Source: Berberis thunbergii
Lineage: Eukaryota > Streptophyta > Magnoliopsida > Ranunculales > Berberidaceae
Direction: 5' to 3'
Assembly (NCBI GenBank): GCA_003290165.1
Contig: QNQO01000542.1
Location: 248,001 to 312,000, forward strand
DNA: 64,000 bases
The translations under genes were made by a program, and so were the position numbers. Below, piece after piece: positions 1-9,648 of this stretch. Below the pieces are notes generated by a model, which saw nothing but the letters and a program-made list of their open reading frames with translations, was not told where the DNA came from and searched no databases. Position 1 is the stretch's first letter. Each line of letters opens with the position of its first letter.

Positions 1-9
1 GTCCTCTTT

Positions 10-264
10 CTAAAAACCATAAAAAGAAGGTAGCAGATGAATAATAGATGGTTTGAGTTCAAAACTGTTTGCATTTGTCTCAGGTAAGACAATGCAAGAC
101 AGAACACTACTAGAAAGAGGGGCGAAGTAATCCTTAAAGGCCTTCCCCTCAGCCATCTCAGTGGATAAGGATGATGAACCTAAATAGGTAACGGGGACTT
201 CAAAGAACTCCTCAAATTCTTGTTGGACAAATCTACTCTTAGAATCACGCACCCATGTATGCAT
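10..264 (-). pseudogene. Gag N-terminal fragment of the Gypsy element
   Basis: This is an 84-codon reading frame starting at ATG 264 and stopping at 10-12. Its last third (FELKPSIIHLLPSF) matches the stretch that opens the retrotransposon gag domain in Athila/Tat proteins, where the frame normally continues with a Glu-Asp-Pro motif. Here a stop follows directly, so the frame is broken or shifted. Gag would form the particle shell that packages element RNA. The leader between gag and the primer site (about 930 bases) shows no other coding signal. Confidence 0.5.
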
Positions 265-1194
265 AAACTACTGGATAACGAAGGTTCAAAGTCAACACTC
301 CAAAATAGGCTTCAAATATGTATTTTTTTAATTAATTTTGCTTATTTTTTTAATGCAAACCTAACTGCTATATGAAGATGGCATAACTCTAAAAAATAAA
401 AAAATAAATAAAAAATAAAAACAACAAAACCCTAAGTGACACCTAGATGATGCACAAACAAAATAAATGGCAAACGACCTTAGAGCTTTTTTTTACTATT
501 GCAGGGCTGATATTCAATTCAATTTATCTGACTATGGGAGATGCACGATAATTTCCTATCAATCCGCCACTACAGAGTTGCTCCTACCTTTTTTTCCACT
601 CTCTAGCTCAAAGTGAAATGCCACTTCAAAAACTGTTTTCAGATGGGATATGTTCCTTCACTCGACCACTTTAAGCTATCAAACGTCCAAAGAGGGTCCC
701 TATGAGCGTCACACCTATCCTAGATAATTGTCTTGCTACAAATTTTAAATAGTAAAGGTATAGGTTCCTAACCCTAAAATAGATGGTGATTAACCTATCC
801 ACGGGAGAGGGCACAAAAGTTTCAACTCAATCCTAGCACTATTCAAATTTGCATGCAATACTACCTAGAACAAGCAAAACACAAATTATCATATAGAAAC
901 CGCGTGCAGATGACGTGGGTAGAAGTTACCTCCAGCCTGAACCTCTTTCGGGTTACTTACGACACCGGGTAGAAGTCGATTTCTGAGAGTTTCCTCGCGA
1001 ATCGCAATATTTCACTTTGTTCCTTCTTGAGCTCCTATGTTTGTGACCGCCTGCAAAATAAATGCAAAAATAAGTAAAACTCAAGCAAATAAAACAAATA
1101 AGAAAGTTAATCGTAACACTGTTCCTAAAAAGAAAATTAAACCTAATTTATAAACTAGCAAAAATAACCCTAGATTTCAATTGTATCGTTACAA

Positions 1195-1212
1195 TCCCCG
1201 GCAACGGCGCTA
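1195..1212 (-). other. Primer-binding site, tRNA-Asp type
   Basis: On the - strand the 18 bases match TGGCGCCGTTGCCGGGGA, the complement of the 3' end of plant tRNA-Asp, with one mismatch (second base A instead of G). It lies six bases inside the LTR edge at 1219. Reverse transcription of the element would begin here. This site fixes the element's orientation. Confidence 0.75.
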
Positions 1213-1218
1213 AAAACT

Positions 1219-2590
1219 TGATGGAGATTTTATTAACGTAAATTATTACGTTAATAAACCCTACTTGTAATACCTCAAGTGCACGACTACCTAACTAGTA
1301 GGCAGTGGCAAATACGGGTCGATCCCACGAGGATTGACGAGACAGTCGAATTCTAAGACTTATTTAAACTAATTTAGAGTTGGGGGTTGCAATAGTTGAA
1401 AATTACTAAATTAAAAGAACTAAATGGACAACAAAAATTAAACTGATAAGATGATAAGAAAGTGGACCAAGACATCGAATACACTACAGGTTCTTCGAAA
1501 TTCGTACAATCTAAATTATTGTTTTGAAGAATCAAGAATCAACACGACTAACCTAAATATTAATCTAAGTTCGCAATTGATTTCAGCAAAGGCATAACCC
1601 CCTAGCATTGCATGTCTTTCTACAACACATACAATCACATATTTATTTTAACTAATTCTAAACCCGTAGCATTGCATGTCTTTTTACGGCACACACAATC
1701 ACAGATTCATATTAATTGATTAAAGTTGGTTTTGAATATCAATAAAGGAAACTTCTAACTACCGATTAGTCTAGATAATTATTTCGGATATAGTGAAAGC
1801 AAATTATTGAAATTCATAAATCAACTGTGTTTAACATTCAGGCATATAGAAAACAATAAATTTAGATACGACAAACTCTAGGAAACACTGTGGTTTCATC
1901 TTCACCTTGGCATAGGTTCTAGAAGATCATGGTGGCGGTGGTCACAACACTGGTGTAGGTAAAATCCATCAATTCCTGCACGAACGCGAAGGGCTGCAAG
2001 TGTGCTGTGGTTGTACAAAGAGAAAGTATCTAAGGTGCGAATAGCAAAATTATTTTGAAAAACAGTTGGTTCTCGCCTCTTTTCCTTTGTCTTCGTTTCC
2101 AGCGAGCCCCTGCTGCTTCGTTCCAGTTCTTCTTCTCCGGTGAAGCTCCCTTGCATGAAAGAAAGAGATGGTGAGAAAGACACGAGAGAGAAAAAAGACG
2201 AGAAGGAGGACGAGAACGGCCGAGAGAAACAGGGGTGGTGCTTCCTGTTACGAGGTGGCACGGGAAAACTCTGTTGTGAGGTGGTTGTGCGTGGGCTGTT
2301 TGCGCTGCTTGTGTCGGTGGTCGTGAGAGAGGGAAACTGTGAGAAAGAGAGAGGGAAACATGAATGATTCGAGAAGTTGCGAAGAGAATAACAGGGGCGG
2401 TGGTTGTGCTGCCTGTGACGGTGGTTGTGTTGAGATGAAGGAACAGGAAGATGGTGGTGATGTTGGTGGCGGTTGGTCTTGGGTTTCTAGGTTAGCTTTT
2501 TGGACTTGGGCTTAGATTAAATTATGTGGACCTAGGTTTGTTTGGGTTAGGTTTAGATATGTGATCCGCTACTTTGTACCACCATTAAAA
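1219..2590 (-). repeat. LTR of the Gypsy element (right edge approximate)
   Basis: The LTR begins next to the primer site with TGATGG on the + strand, so it ends ...CCATCA on the element strand. It contains an internal direct repeat of about 45 bases (near 1605-1650 and 1665-1710, core TAGCATTGCATGTCTTT). It also has a G+C- and GA-rich part at 2050-2480 in which two overlapping opposite-strand ORFs are low-complexity artefacts. The outer edge is set near 2590 only because sequence character changes there. No target-site duplication can be tested. Confidence 0.45.
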
Positions 2591-2777
2591 TCAACCAATT
2601 TATCGTTCCTCAATTTGTCGCCTTAATCCAATTTCATCGTTCATGCTCAAATTCCTATAAAAACATGAAAATAAAATAATTAGAATAAAATATACTAATT
2701 GAAACACTAACAAATATAAATTATATAAATTAAAGGATATATTATGTAATAATTACGTGAATATCAAGAGCATCTTA

Positions 2778-3137
2778 GGGCATGTTTGGTTACTCAATGG
2801 AATGAGTTTAACTATTGTAATGGTCATTTAAGCTTTTCCTTTGTTTGATTGGATATAAAAATGGCATAATGAGAGTGACCATTACAAATTTCATTGTAAT
2901 AGACATTCTTTCTCAAAACCCTATGAATGTCCATTACAATGGTTAACACTTCATTTGTCTTATTCGCCTTCCTTACCTAACATAGAATGATCCAAAATTT
3001 ATGATTGATAATTGATGGTATGATGGTAAATATACAAATCATTCTCATTCTCATTTTCATTCCCATTTCATCATGTAATCAAGCATAGTAATATTCCCAT
3101 TTTCATTCTCAGTCCCATTGAGTAACCAAACATGGCC
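2778..3137. mobile_element. Tourist-like MITE (PIF/Harbinger type), 360 bp
   Basis: Both ends carry the inverted repeat GG(G/C)CATGTTTGGTTACTCAATGG, close to perfect over about 25 bases. The element is flanked by the trinucleotide TTA at 2775-2777 and 3138-3140, the target duplication expected of PIF/Harbinger elements. It has no coding capacity. The interior is A+T rich with further self-complementarity (CATTACAAT-type words). Confidence 0.85.
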
Positions 3138-3192
3138 TTAAGATGTATTTGATTGCAGAAATGCAGTTATGTAAAATAAGGGTCATTTTTGT

Positions 3193-4126
3193 AACAACGA
3201 TTCTAGCTGGCCTGGGTCGCTGCCTGGACACTCCTTGGCACGTGCGCCTGGGAGGGTCCAAGGCACGTGATTGATTCTTTTGGAGGGAGTTTCAGCAGGA
3301 GTTTGAACAGCCCATATTTTTCCCCTAAAATCGAATTTGGTTTTGGTTTTTGGCTCCATCACATCCTCCCTCCCCATCGAAGAAGAAGCTCCATCGCATC
3401 CTCCCTCCCCATCATCGACTCCACCAAGAGAAACCTTATTTCGAAGCTTGGTTTTGGTTTTTGGCTCCATCGCATCCTCCCTCCCCATCGAAGAAGAAAA
3501 CTGAGAGAAACCTAATTTCGAAGCTTGGTTTTGGTTTTTGGCTCCATCGCATCCTCGCTCCCCATCGAAAAAGAAGCTCCATCGCATCCTCCTTCCCCAT
3601 CGTCAAATAAGCTCCCCATCGCACGAAGAAACAAAATAAGGTAAGTGCCTCTTTCATTTGTTGTTGATTTCTTCTTGATCTAGGGTTTCTGACAAACAAA
3701 AACTGTTTTGAAATGTCAAAATAGAACTACAAATTTGAGAAAGTAAAGTTCATATTGCAATTTATTTGAGATACATCTCATACTTTCTATACGCACATAC
3801 TTTTTTTTTTTTTTGTATGTGAGTTTTAAGAGCAGTAGTTTTGTAAGTTCTAATTTTCTTGTTTTCAGCAGATGTATTGTAAGCTAGTGATCTTTGTTTG
3901 GGTAACAATGTAACAAGTTTTTTGTTCAAAGATCCAGCAGTTGGAGTCTTTATGTGTCTTTAGTGCAATCAAGTTGGATTATTAATGAGTTATTACTTTT
4001 AGAAAAAAATGTGAAAGAAAAAAAAATTAAGATCCTTTTAACTTTTAAGGAAGTGGATCAAATTTTTTGAAGGGAGAAGACAGTCTGTGGCATATTATCA
4101 TCGAAGCTGCATATGGAAAACCCTAG
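3193..4126 (+). repeat. Left arm of the long inverted repeat
   Basis: It starts AACAACGATTCTAGCTGG and pairs with the other arm, whose end at 7500 is the exact complement of this start. From about 3340 to 3630 it holds five to six copies of a word close to CATCGCATCCTCCCTCCCCA, and an AAGCTTGGTTTTGGTTTTTG word. Outside this minisatellite the arm is A+T rich. A possible splice donor (AAG|GTAAGT near 3641) and a later pyrimidine/CAG stretch near 3868 resemble a 5' UTR intron, which could mean the arm carries a promoter and leader. That is inference. Confidence 0.75.
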
Positions 4127-4189
4127 AAAGTAAAGTTCATATTGCAAGTTATTTGAGAAACAAATAGCACTAGAGTACTTGAATGTATT

Positions 4190-4335
4190 TCTGGCTATGA
4201 GTGTTGTTGCTTTCTGTCGAAATAGAAAGCATTCTGGCTATGAGTGTTGTTGTTACTTGAAAAGAGCATTCTGTCGAAATGGAACTACATGGTTTTTTTT
4301 TCTCTGTATTTCTGGCTATGAGTGTTGTTGCTTTC
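4190..4335 (+). repeat. Imperfect tandem repeat
   Basis: Three copies of CTGGCTATGAGTGTTGTTG occur near 4191, 4233 and 4311, with the related word TTCTGTCGAAATRGAA between them. They lie just inside the left arm of the inverted-repeat element. The short ORF across them is a by-product of the repeat. Confidence 0.6.
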
Positions 4336-4818
4336 TTTTCTCAAAATGGGAAGTACTTGAATGTATATATATACTACTTTAGAGATTGAATGTGTAGTGT
4401 TTCTTTATATATACTTTAATACCTAGTGTGATCTGATCATAAATTTAATCAAGCCTGGCTCATTAAAATATTCAAAGAACCTTTTATGGATTCAGAGGTT
4501 TGTACATGTATGTATTAGGTTTAAGAATTCAAGATGGTGTCTGTAAGATGATTTGGTCAAAATATTGGGGGGAAATGGGGTTTGAACACAAAGCCAAGTA
4601 GTAGAGATCAGAGTTTACAAGTATTTTAATATTGAACTTGGACAATATTCTCTGATTTGGACGAGGACTAATTGATGTGGTGCAATGACTACAGTTTTTT
4701 TTTAATGAATTTTGGATGGTTTTGGGTGAATTTGAAGCAAAGCCGTGAATATGCTTCTCTATATTGTTTTTTGTTTTTTGAAAAATGCATCCTTTATCGA
4801 TTTTTTTATCGTATGCAG

Positions 4819-4969
4819 GAGAGGTTTAACTGATGTTCGTGACCTTAAGAAGCCTGAAGTGGTTCTCATAGTTCCCAAATCGGCTTTGACGACAACAGAG
4901 AGTCTCACATCCAAGGATCATAGGCTCGCTTGTTGCGTTATAAGACAAACACATCTCTCGTCTACTCAG
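4819..4969 (+). pseudogene. Captured exon of a SET-domain (SETD3/Rubisco-LSMT-type) methyltransferase gene
   Basis: The 151-base segment is bounded by a pyrimidine-rich stretch with an AG acceptor (ATGCAG|GAGAGG) and a GT donor (CTCAG|GTAAAT), exactly like an internal exon. In its open frame it reads RGLTDVRDLKKPEVVLIVPK and then SALTTTESL. This resembles the start of the SET domain in plant SETD3-like proteins, where a GRGL..ARDL..GE..L.VPKS.L pattern is typical; that family methylates protein lysine or histidine. No second SET exon was found nearby, so this is a fragment carried by the element. Some positions are already non-consensus (Cys and Pro replacements). I recognised the match from memory of the family pattern, not from an alignment. 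Confidence 0.6.
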
Positions 4970-5823
4970 GTAAATTGAAATTTTCTCTAAAATTTTTAAT
5001 GGGGGTTTGTCAGTTATGTTAATTAATGTTTGAACCAAAGTTCTCTCCCTCTCTACATGTAAGTTTCTATCTCTATCTCTTAAGTCTTTCCTCTGTAATT
5101 TCTTTTTGTTTTCAACATATAAAGCATGCATTATTGTTTATCTTCTTCTTTTCTTTCAAAACTTTCTAAGATCTATTCTTGTTGAACATCTCGTTATACT
5201 AGGTGCACCTAGTATCGGCACCGTTCTCTCAAATAGTTTACAGAAATGTCTTTTGAAAATCTTGTTTTATTTACAGTAGTGTATTATTTTGTTTGTATGT
5301 TTCTGTTTTTTTATCTTCTTTTCTCTCCTGTTATTCGTTTTCTATCTATAAAATCCCTCAAGCTATTAGTTGTGTATTTATGTTATAACAGTTGGTGTAT
5401 GTTATAACACATATTTCATGAATGGATAGTGTAGAAGATAATGAATTGATGGAAAATGAAGAAAATTTAGAAGAGAAAATGAAAAATGCAATATGTTTTT
5501 TTTATGAATATTTAATTTTTTTAAGTCTAGAATATTAAATTTTATGTACACGTCATTTGTAGGGTTGTTCCCAGATTGGAATTGAAGGGTCATGATATTT
5601 GACACCTCATTCAATAAATCCAAATACACAGGTTTGAATTTAATATATTTACTGACGCGTACTATCACTTATGATTTGTATTTGTCAACTTGAAGGATGA
5701 AACAATGGGGTCACAATCTGGTATTCCAATCTCATTCATGGATCAATATTTTTCATTGATGTCACAGGTATATAAACCAAGGGGTCACACTATTTCTTAG
5801 TACTGTTGTTATTTTTGCAGTGC

Positions 5824-5825
<2 letters not shown>

Positions 5826-5879
<54 letters not shown>

Positions 5880-5896
5880 ATTTATTTTTTTTTTTG
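5826..5896. repeat. TA microsatellite followed by poly-T
   Basis: About 18 TA units (5826-5862) run into a T-rich tract to about 5896. Simple sequence inside the inverted-repeat element; likely length-variable. Confidence 0.95.
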
Positions 5897-5909
5897 CAGC
5901 CACCACCTT

Positions 5910-6260
5910 CAAGGTGAGTTGCTGAAAATTAAAATGTTGTGAAGATGCTGAAAATGATGAGTTTAAGCAGTGAAGTTGCTGAATGATGAAAAATGAAGAT
6001 ACTGAAAATGAATGTTGAAAACTCTGTGAATTTGCTGAAGTTAAGTGGTTGAATTTGCTGAAAACTCTGTAAATTTTGTTAAGTGGTTGAATTTGCTGAA
6101 ACTTTGTAAATTCTTTCAAACTTTGAAAGTTTGATATCGAAGTTAAGTGGTTGAATTTGCTGAAAATTTGATGCTAAAGATGTTACAGATTTGTTTGATA
6201 TCGAAGTTAAGTGGTTGATTTGTTTGAATTTGCTGAAAATTCTGTGAATTTGTTGATTGA
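5910..6260 (+). repeat. Degenerate GAATTTGCTGAAA-type repeats
   Basis: Words such as GTTGAATTTGCTGAAAA, GAAGTTAAGTGGTTG and TTTGATATCGAAGTTAAG recur irregularly over 350 bases. The long minus-strand ORFs across this region (5826-6375) are products of the repeats and do not resemble known proteins. Confidence 0.65.
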
Positions 6261-6593
6261 TTAGGTGTCGTAATGGTCTAACTTTGGTTTTCATATTGCG
6301 GGCCTTGTAACAAAGCTTCAGGACTCGAAGATGTACAAGACTCCATTGGTAATGAGAATGGCAAACAACAAACAAAACGCGGACAATCCTCTTTACAACA
6401 AGAAAGAATCATTGAAAGAATCTTGCAATATGAACTTTACTTTCTCAAATTTGTAGTTCTATTTCAACATTTCAAAACAGTTTTTGTTTGTCAGAAACCC
6501 TAGATCTAGATCTAGAAACCCTAGATCTAGAACCCCACAAGAAGAAATCAACAACAAATGAAAGCACATACTATACGCACATCTCATATTTTC

Positions 6594-7500
6594 TAGGGTT
6601 TTCCATATGCAGCTTGGATGATAATATGCCACAGACTGTCTTCTCCCTTCAAAACATTCGATCCACTTCCTTAAAAGTTAAAAGGATCTTAATTTTTTTC
6701 TTCTTTCACATTTTTTTCTAAAAGTAATAACTCATTAATAATCCAACTTGATTGCACTTAAGACACATAAAGACTCCAACTGCTGGATCTTTGAACAAAA
6801 AGCTGGTTACATTGTTACCCAAACAAGATCACTAGCTTACAATACATCTGCTGAAAACAAGAAAATTAGAACTTACAAAACTACTGCTCTTAAAACTCAC
6901 ATACCAAAAAGAAAAAAAGAAAAAAAAAGTATGTGTGTATAGAAAATATGAGATGTATCTCAAATAACTTGCAATATGAACTTTACTTTCTCAAATTTGT
7001 AGTTATATTTCGACATTTCAAAACAGTTTTTGTTTGTCAGAAACCCTAGATCTAGAACCCCACAAGAAGAAATCAACAACAAATGAAAGATGCACTTACC
7101 TTATCTGGTTTCTTCGTGCGATGGGGAGCTTCTTCGACGATGGGGAGGGAGGATGCGATGGAGCCAAAAACCAAAACTAAGCTTCGAAATAAGGTTTCTC
7201 TCGGTTTTCTTCTTCGATGGGGAGGAAGGATGCGATGGAGCCAAAAACCAAAACCAAGCTTCGAAATAAATTTTCTCTCAGTGGAGTCGACGATGGGGAG
7301 GGAGGATGCGATGGAGCTTCTTCTTCGATGGGGAGGGAGGATGCGATGGAGCCAAAAACCAAAACCAAATTCGATTTTGGGGAAAAATTATGGGCTGCTG
7401 AAACTCCGTCCAAAAGAGTCAATCACGTGCCTTGGACCCTCCCAGACGCACGTGCCAATGAGTGTCCAGGCAGCTACCCAGGCCAGCTAGAATCGTTGTT
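6594..7500 (-). repeat. Right arm of the long inverted repeat
   Basis: It is the reverse complement of 3193-4126, including the minisatellite (about 7100-7375 here) and the long A+T-rich part. A segment of about 90 bases at 6965-7056 (containing CAATATGAACTTTACTTTCT and the GTTTTTGTTTGTCAGAAACC stretch) is repeated in the same direction at 6425-6520, just inside the arm. The repeat arm therefore underwent a partial duplication or a nested rearrangement after formation. Confidence 0.75.
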
Positions 7501-9648
7501 TCTGTAAATAGGGAATCCCTGACAACTTCTCTTTGAAATTGTGAATTCCTTTGTTTGATTGCTACTTATTATTCAAGGAAATGCCAAATTGCACTATTTG
7601 ATTGCTAACAGATTTCCACAGAAACGGTCATATGTAAAAAAAAAATAGTTGTTTAATAAAAAAAATTAGTTGTTTGCATAACAACTTCATTATTTACTTG
7701 CCTAACACAAAAATAATATATAAAATTAATTCAAAAAGCAACTTATTTTGCAAGCCCAAACCAAAAACTCATTGTTCTTCCTCTACTGATTTTTATAAAT
7801 CGCTCAAGGGCTTGATTTAGTCCCGATTGTTTTGTCATCAAGTTATAGTTTCTGTAGTTTACAAGTTTGTGACTATCTCCTGATTCTTTCCCCAAATAAT
7901 ATTTCATTGGCACTTACTTTATTCGATGTCATTGTCATTGGTGTGTTGGCTCGTACTTGGGTTCACTATATATAGCAAAAGGCCCATGACTTAGGCCACC
8001 CATCTGAGCGCCGAGTCTAGGGTTTTATCTAGCTCGCTCTCCCATGTCGTCTCTTCTTGAACGAACGATGTGTCATCTGCACCTCCAACTCGCCAAGTTC
8101 TAATCGAATCGTTGACTTTGATATTACTTATTGGCACGCTGAGCACGTGTACACACTTGGATCCATTATATATAACAAGGGACAATGAGCATGTGCATGC
8201 ACATGAGTCCACTATACATAACAATGATATTGTCTCCAACTTAAACACATGTCCTTAATTTGGGCCTCGAATATGAGGTTTTATTTCTTAAAAAACCTCG
8301 TTGCTATTAGGGATTGAACCACTCCTCATATTATTAGATGACAACTCCACCTTAGTTGGAGTGAGATTATTCAAGCCCTAGTTGGAGTGAGACTATTATA
8401 GCCAACTCTATGAGAACACTTGTCTATGTGTTTGACACTTATTTATGTCCTAATTTTTTCTTATTATATTATCTCTCTAATCTGAACTATATAGTGATTA
8501 TTCTCTAAATTTTATTTTTCATTTTGCCCTCTAATCTTAATAATCACATGTGAAACCAATAGACCAATGAAGAGTGTTAGGGGTATTTGTGTCTTTTAAT
8601 TAAAAACATTATTACAAAAAAAATTTAACCTAATTAATTTTGGATTTCAGCAATGCCTTCTCAATATTATAATTTATAAAGAAATCAAAATATGGTAAAA
8701 GTGGCAAATGGTGTTTGTGACTTTAAATGAAAACATATTATATTGTTTTTTACATTTTCGCCCTTCCGAATTCAGATAATTTATAATCATACCCAGCCCC
8801 TCTTAATATTAATAATTTTTACAATTTAAATCAGATTCTCTTAAATAATGGTATATTATATCTAAGTCCCTATATAATTTATTTCAAACTTCCAAATTAT
8901 CTATAAAATATAAAAATGCCCTCACAAACAAATTTTTTTTTACTTTCCATTTGTCATTCATGCTTCATATTTTTACAATAAAAAACTAGTTCTTCTGAAA
9001 AACTAAAATATTGATTAATTATATTTAAAATTTTAGTATAATAAATTATGTAAAATCCCCTGAAAAATTATACATAAATATTTAAATCAAAAATCAAAAA
9101 TGTTAGAAAATCAGGTTTTTGCAACCATGTTTTTCAATCAAGATGATGTGTTATGATTTGGAAAGAATGATGAAATCTCCAAAGAATTTATGTGTATATC
9201 AAAGTTGTAAAAAACTCCTCTAACGATGCCACATCATTCTGATTGCAAAATATATTTACAAAACATAGTTTCCTAGCGTTACTCGTAAAAAATACTAAAT
9301 ATCCGCGAACGTAGGTCAACTACCAGTCTTCTTAAAATGGCCCAAATCAAACTAAAAGTTGAAAATGGGGTTTGAATTTTGTCAATTGGACCAACGGTTG
9401 GATTATTTCTGTAGATCTGATTCTGACCGCGTAGCACGCACAGTCCCATGCGCGTACGAGTACTATTTTAACTAGTAGCATTGTCGGCACACACTCGAAA
9501 CGCAATCTATCCATAATGGCAAAATCGCTATTATCAACAACAGATCTGAGTGAGCCACATTTCGCTATCAATTCTTCTTCTTTAAAAGCTCGATAGATCT
9601 TCTCAAACAGAAATCCACAGATCAAGCACAAAGCAATCGAAAGAAGGC
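7501..9648. other. A+T-rich intergenic DNA upstream of the PLDrp1-like gene
   Basis: No gene is recognised here. Between about 7960 and 8280 the words ATATATAGCAA, ATATATAACAA, GATATTGTCTCCAACTT and TTTGGGCC resemble the leader/LTR sequence of small plant LTR elements, but I cannot define ends. From about 8400 to 9330 the sequence is very A+T rich without structure. The last approximately 300 bases are the presumed promoter and 5' UTR of the downstream gene; no convincing TATA box was identified. Confidence 0.5.

Larger units (their letters stand above)
1..2590 (-). mobile_element. 5' part of an Athila/Tat-type Ty3/Gypsy LTR retrotransposon
   Basis: Read on the - strand the order is LTR (about 2590 to 1219), primer-binding site (1212-1195), untranslated leader (about 1190-265), then the start of gag (264-10). 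The rest lies beyond the left edge of the window. Assignment rests on the tRNA-Asp-type primer site, which is usual for Athila/Tat elements, and on gag-like residues near position 30-60. The outer LTR edge near 2590 is a guess because no second LTR is in view. Gag is interrupted early, so the copy is probably dead. Confidence 0.65.
3193..7500 (+). mobile_element. Long-terminal-inverted-repeat element with captured exon (Pack-MULE-like)
   Basis: Two arms of roughly 0.9 kb, 3193-4126 and 7500-6594, are reverse complements of each other with small differences. They enclose 2.5 kb that contains no transposase but does contain an exon resembling a SET-domain methyltransferase (4819-4969), a TA microsatellite and A+T-rich repeats. 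Long inverted arms around a host gene fragment are the hallmark of Pack-MULEs. No 9 bp target duplication is visible at the edges I chose, so a foldback element or another inverted duplication remains possible. Strand is given as that of the captured exon. Confidence 0.65.

Noticed and set aside
3183..3699. Overlapping ORFs with repeated peptide blocks in the left arm, and their mirror at 7083-7507
   Set aside because: They arise from the minisatellite, are open in several frames on both strands, and have no family resemblance.
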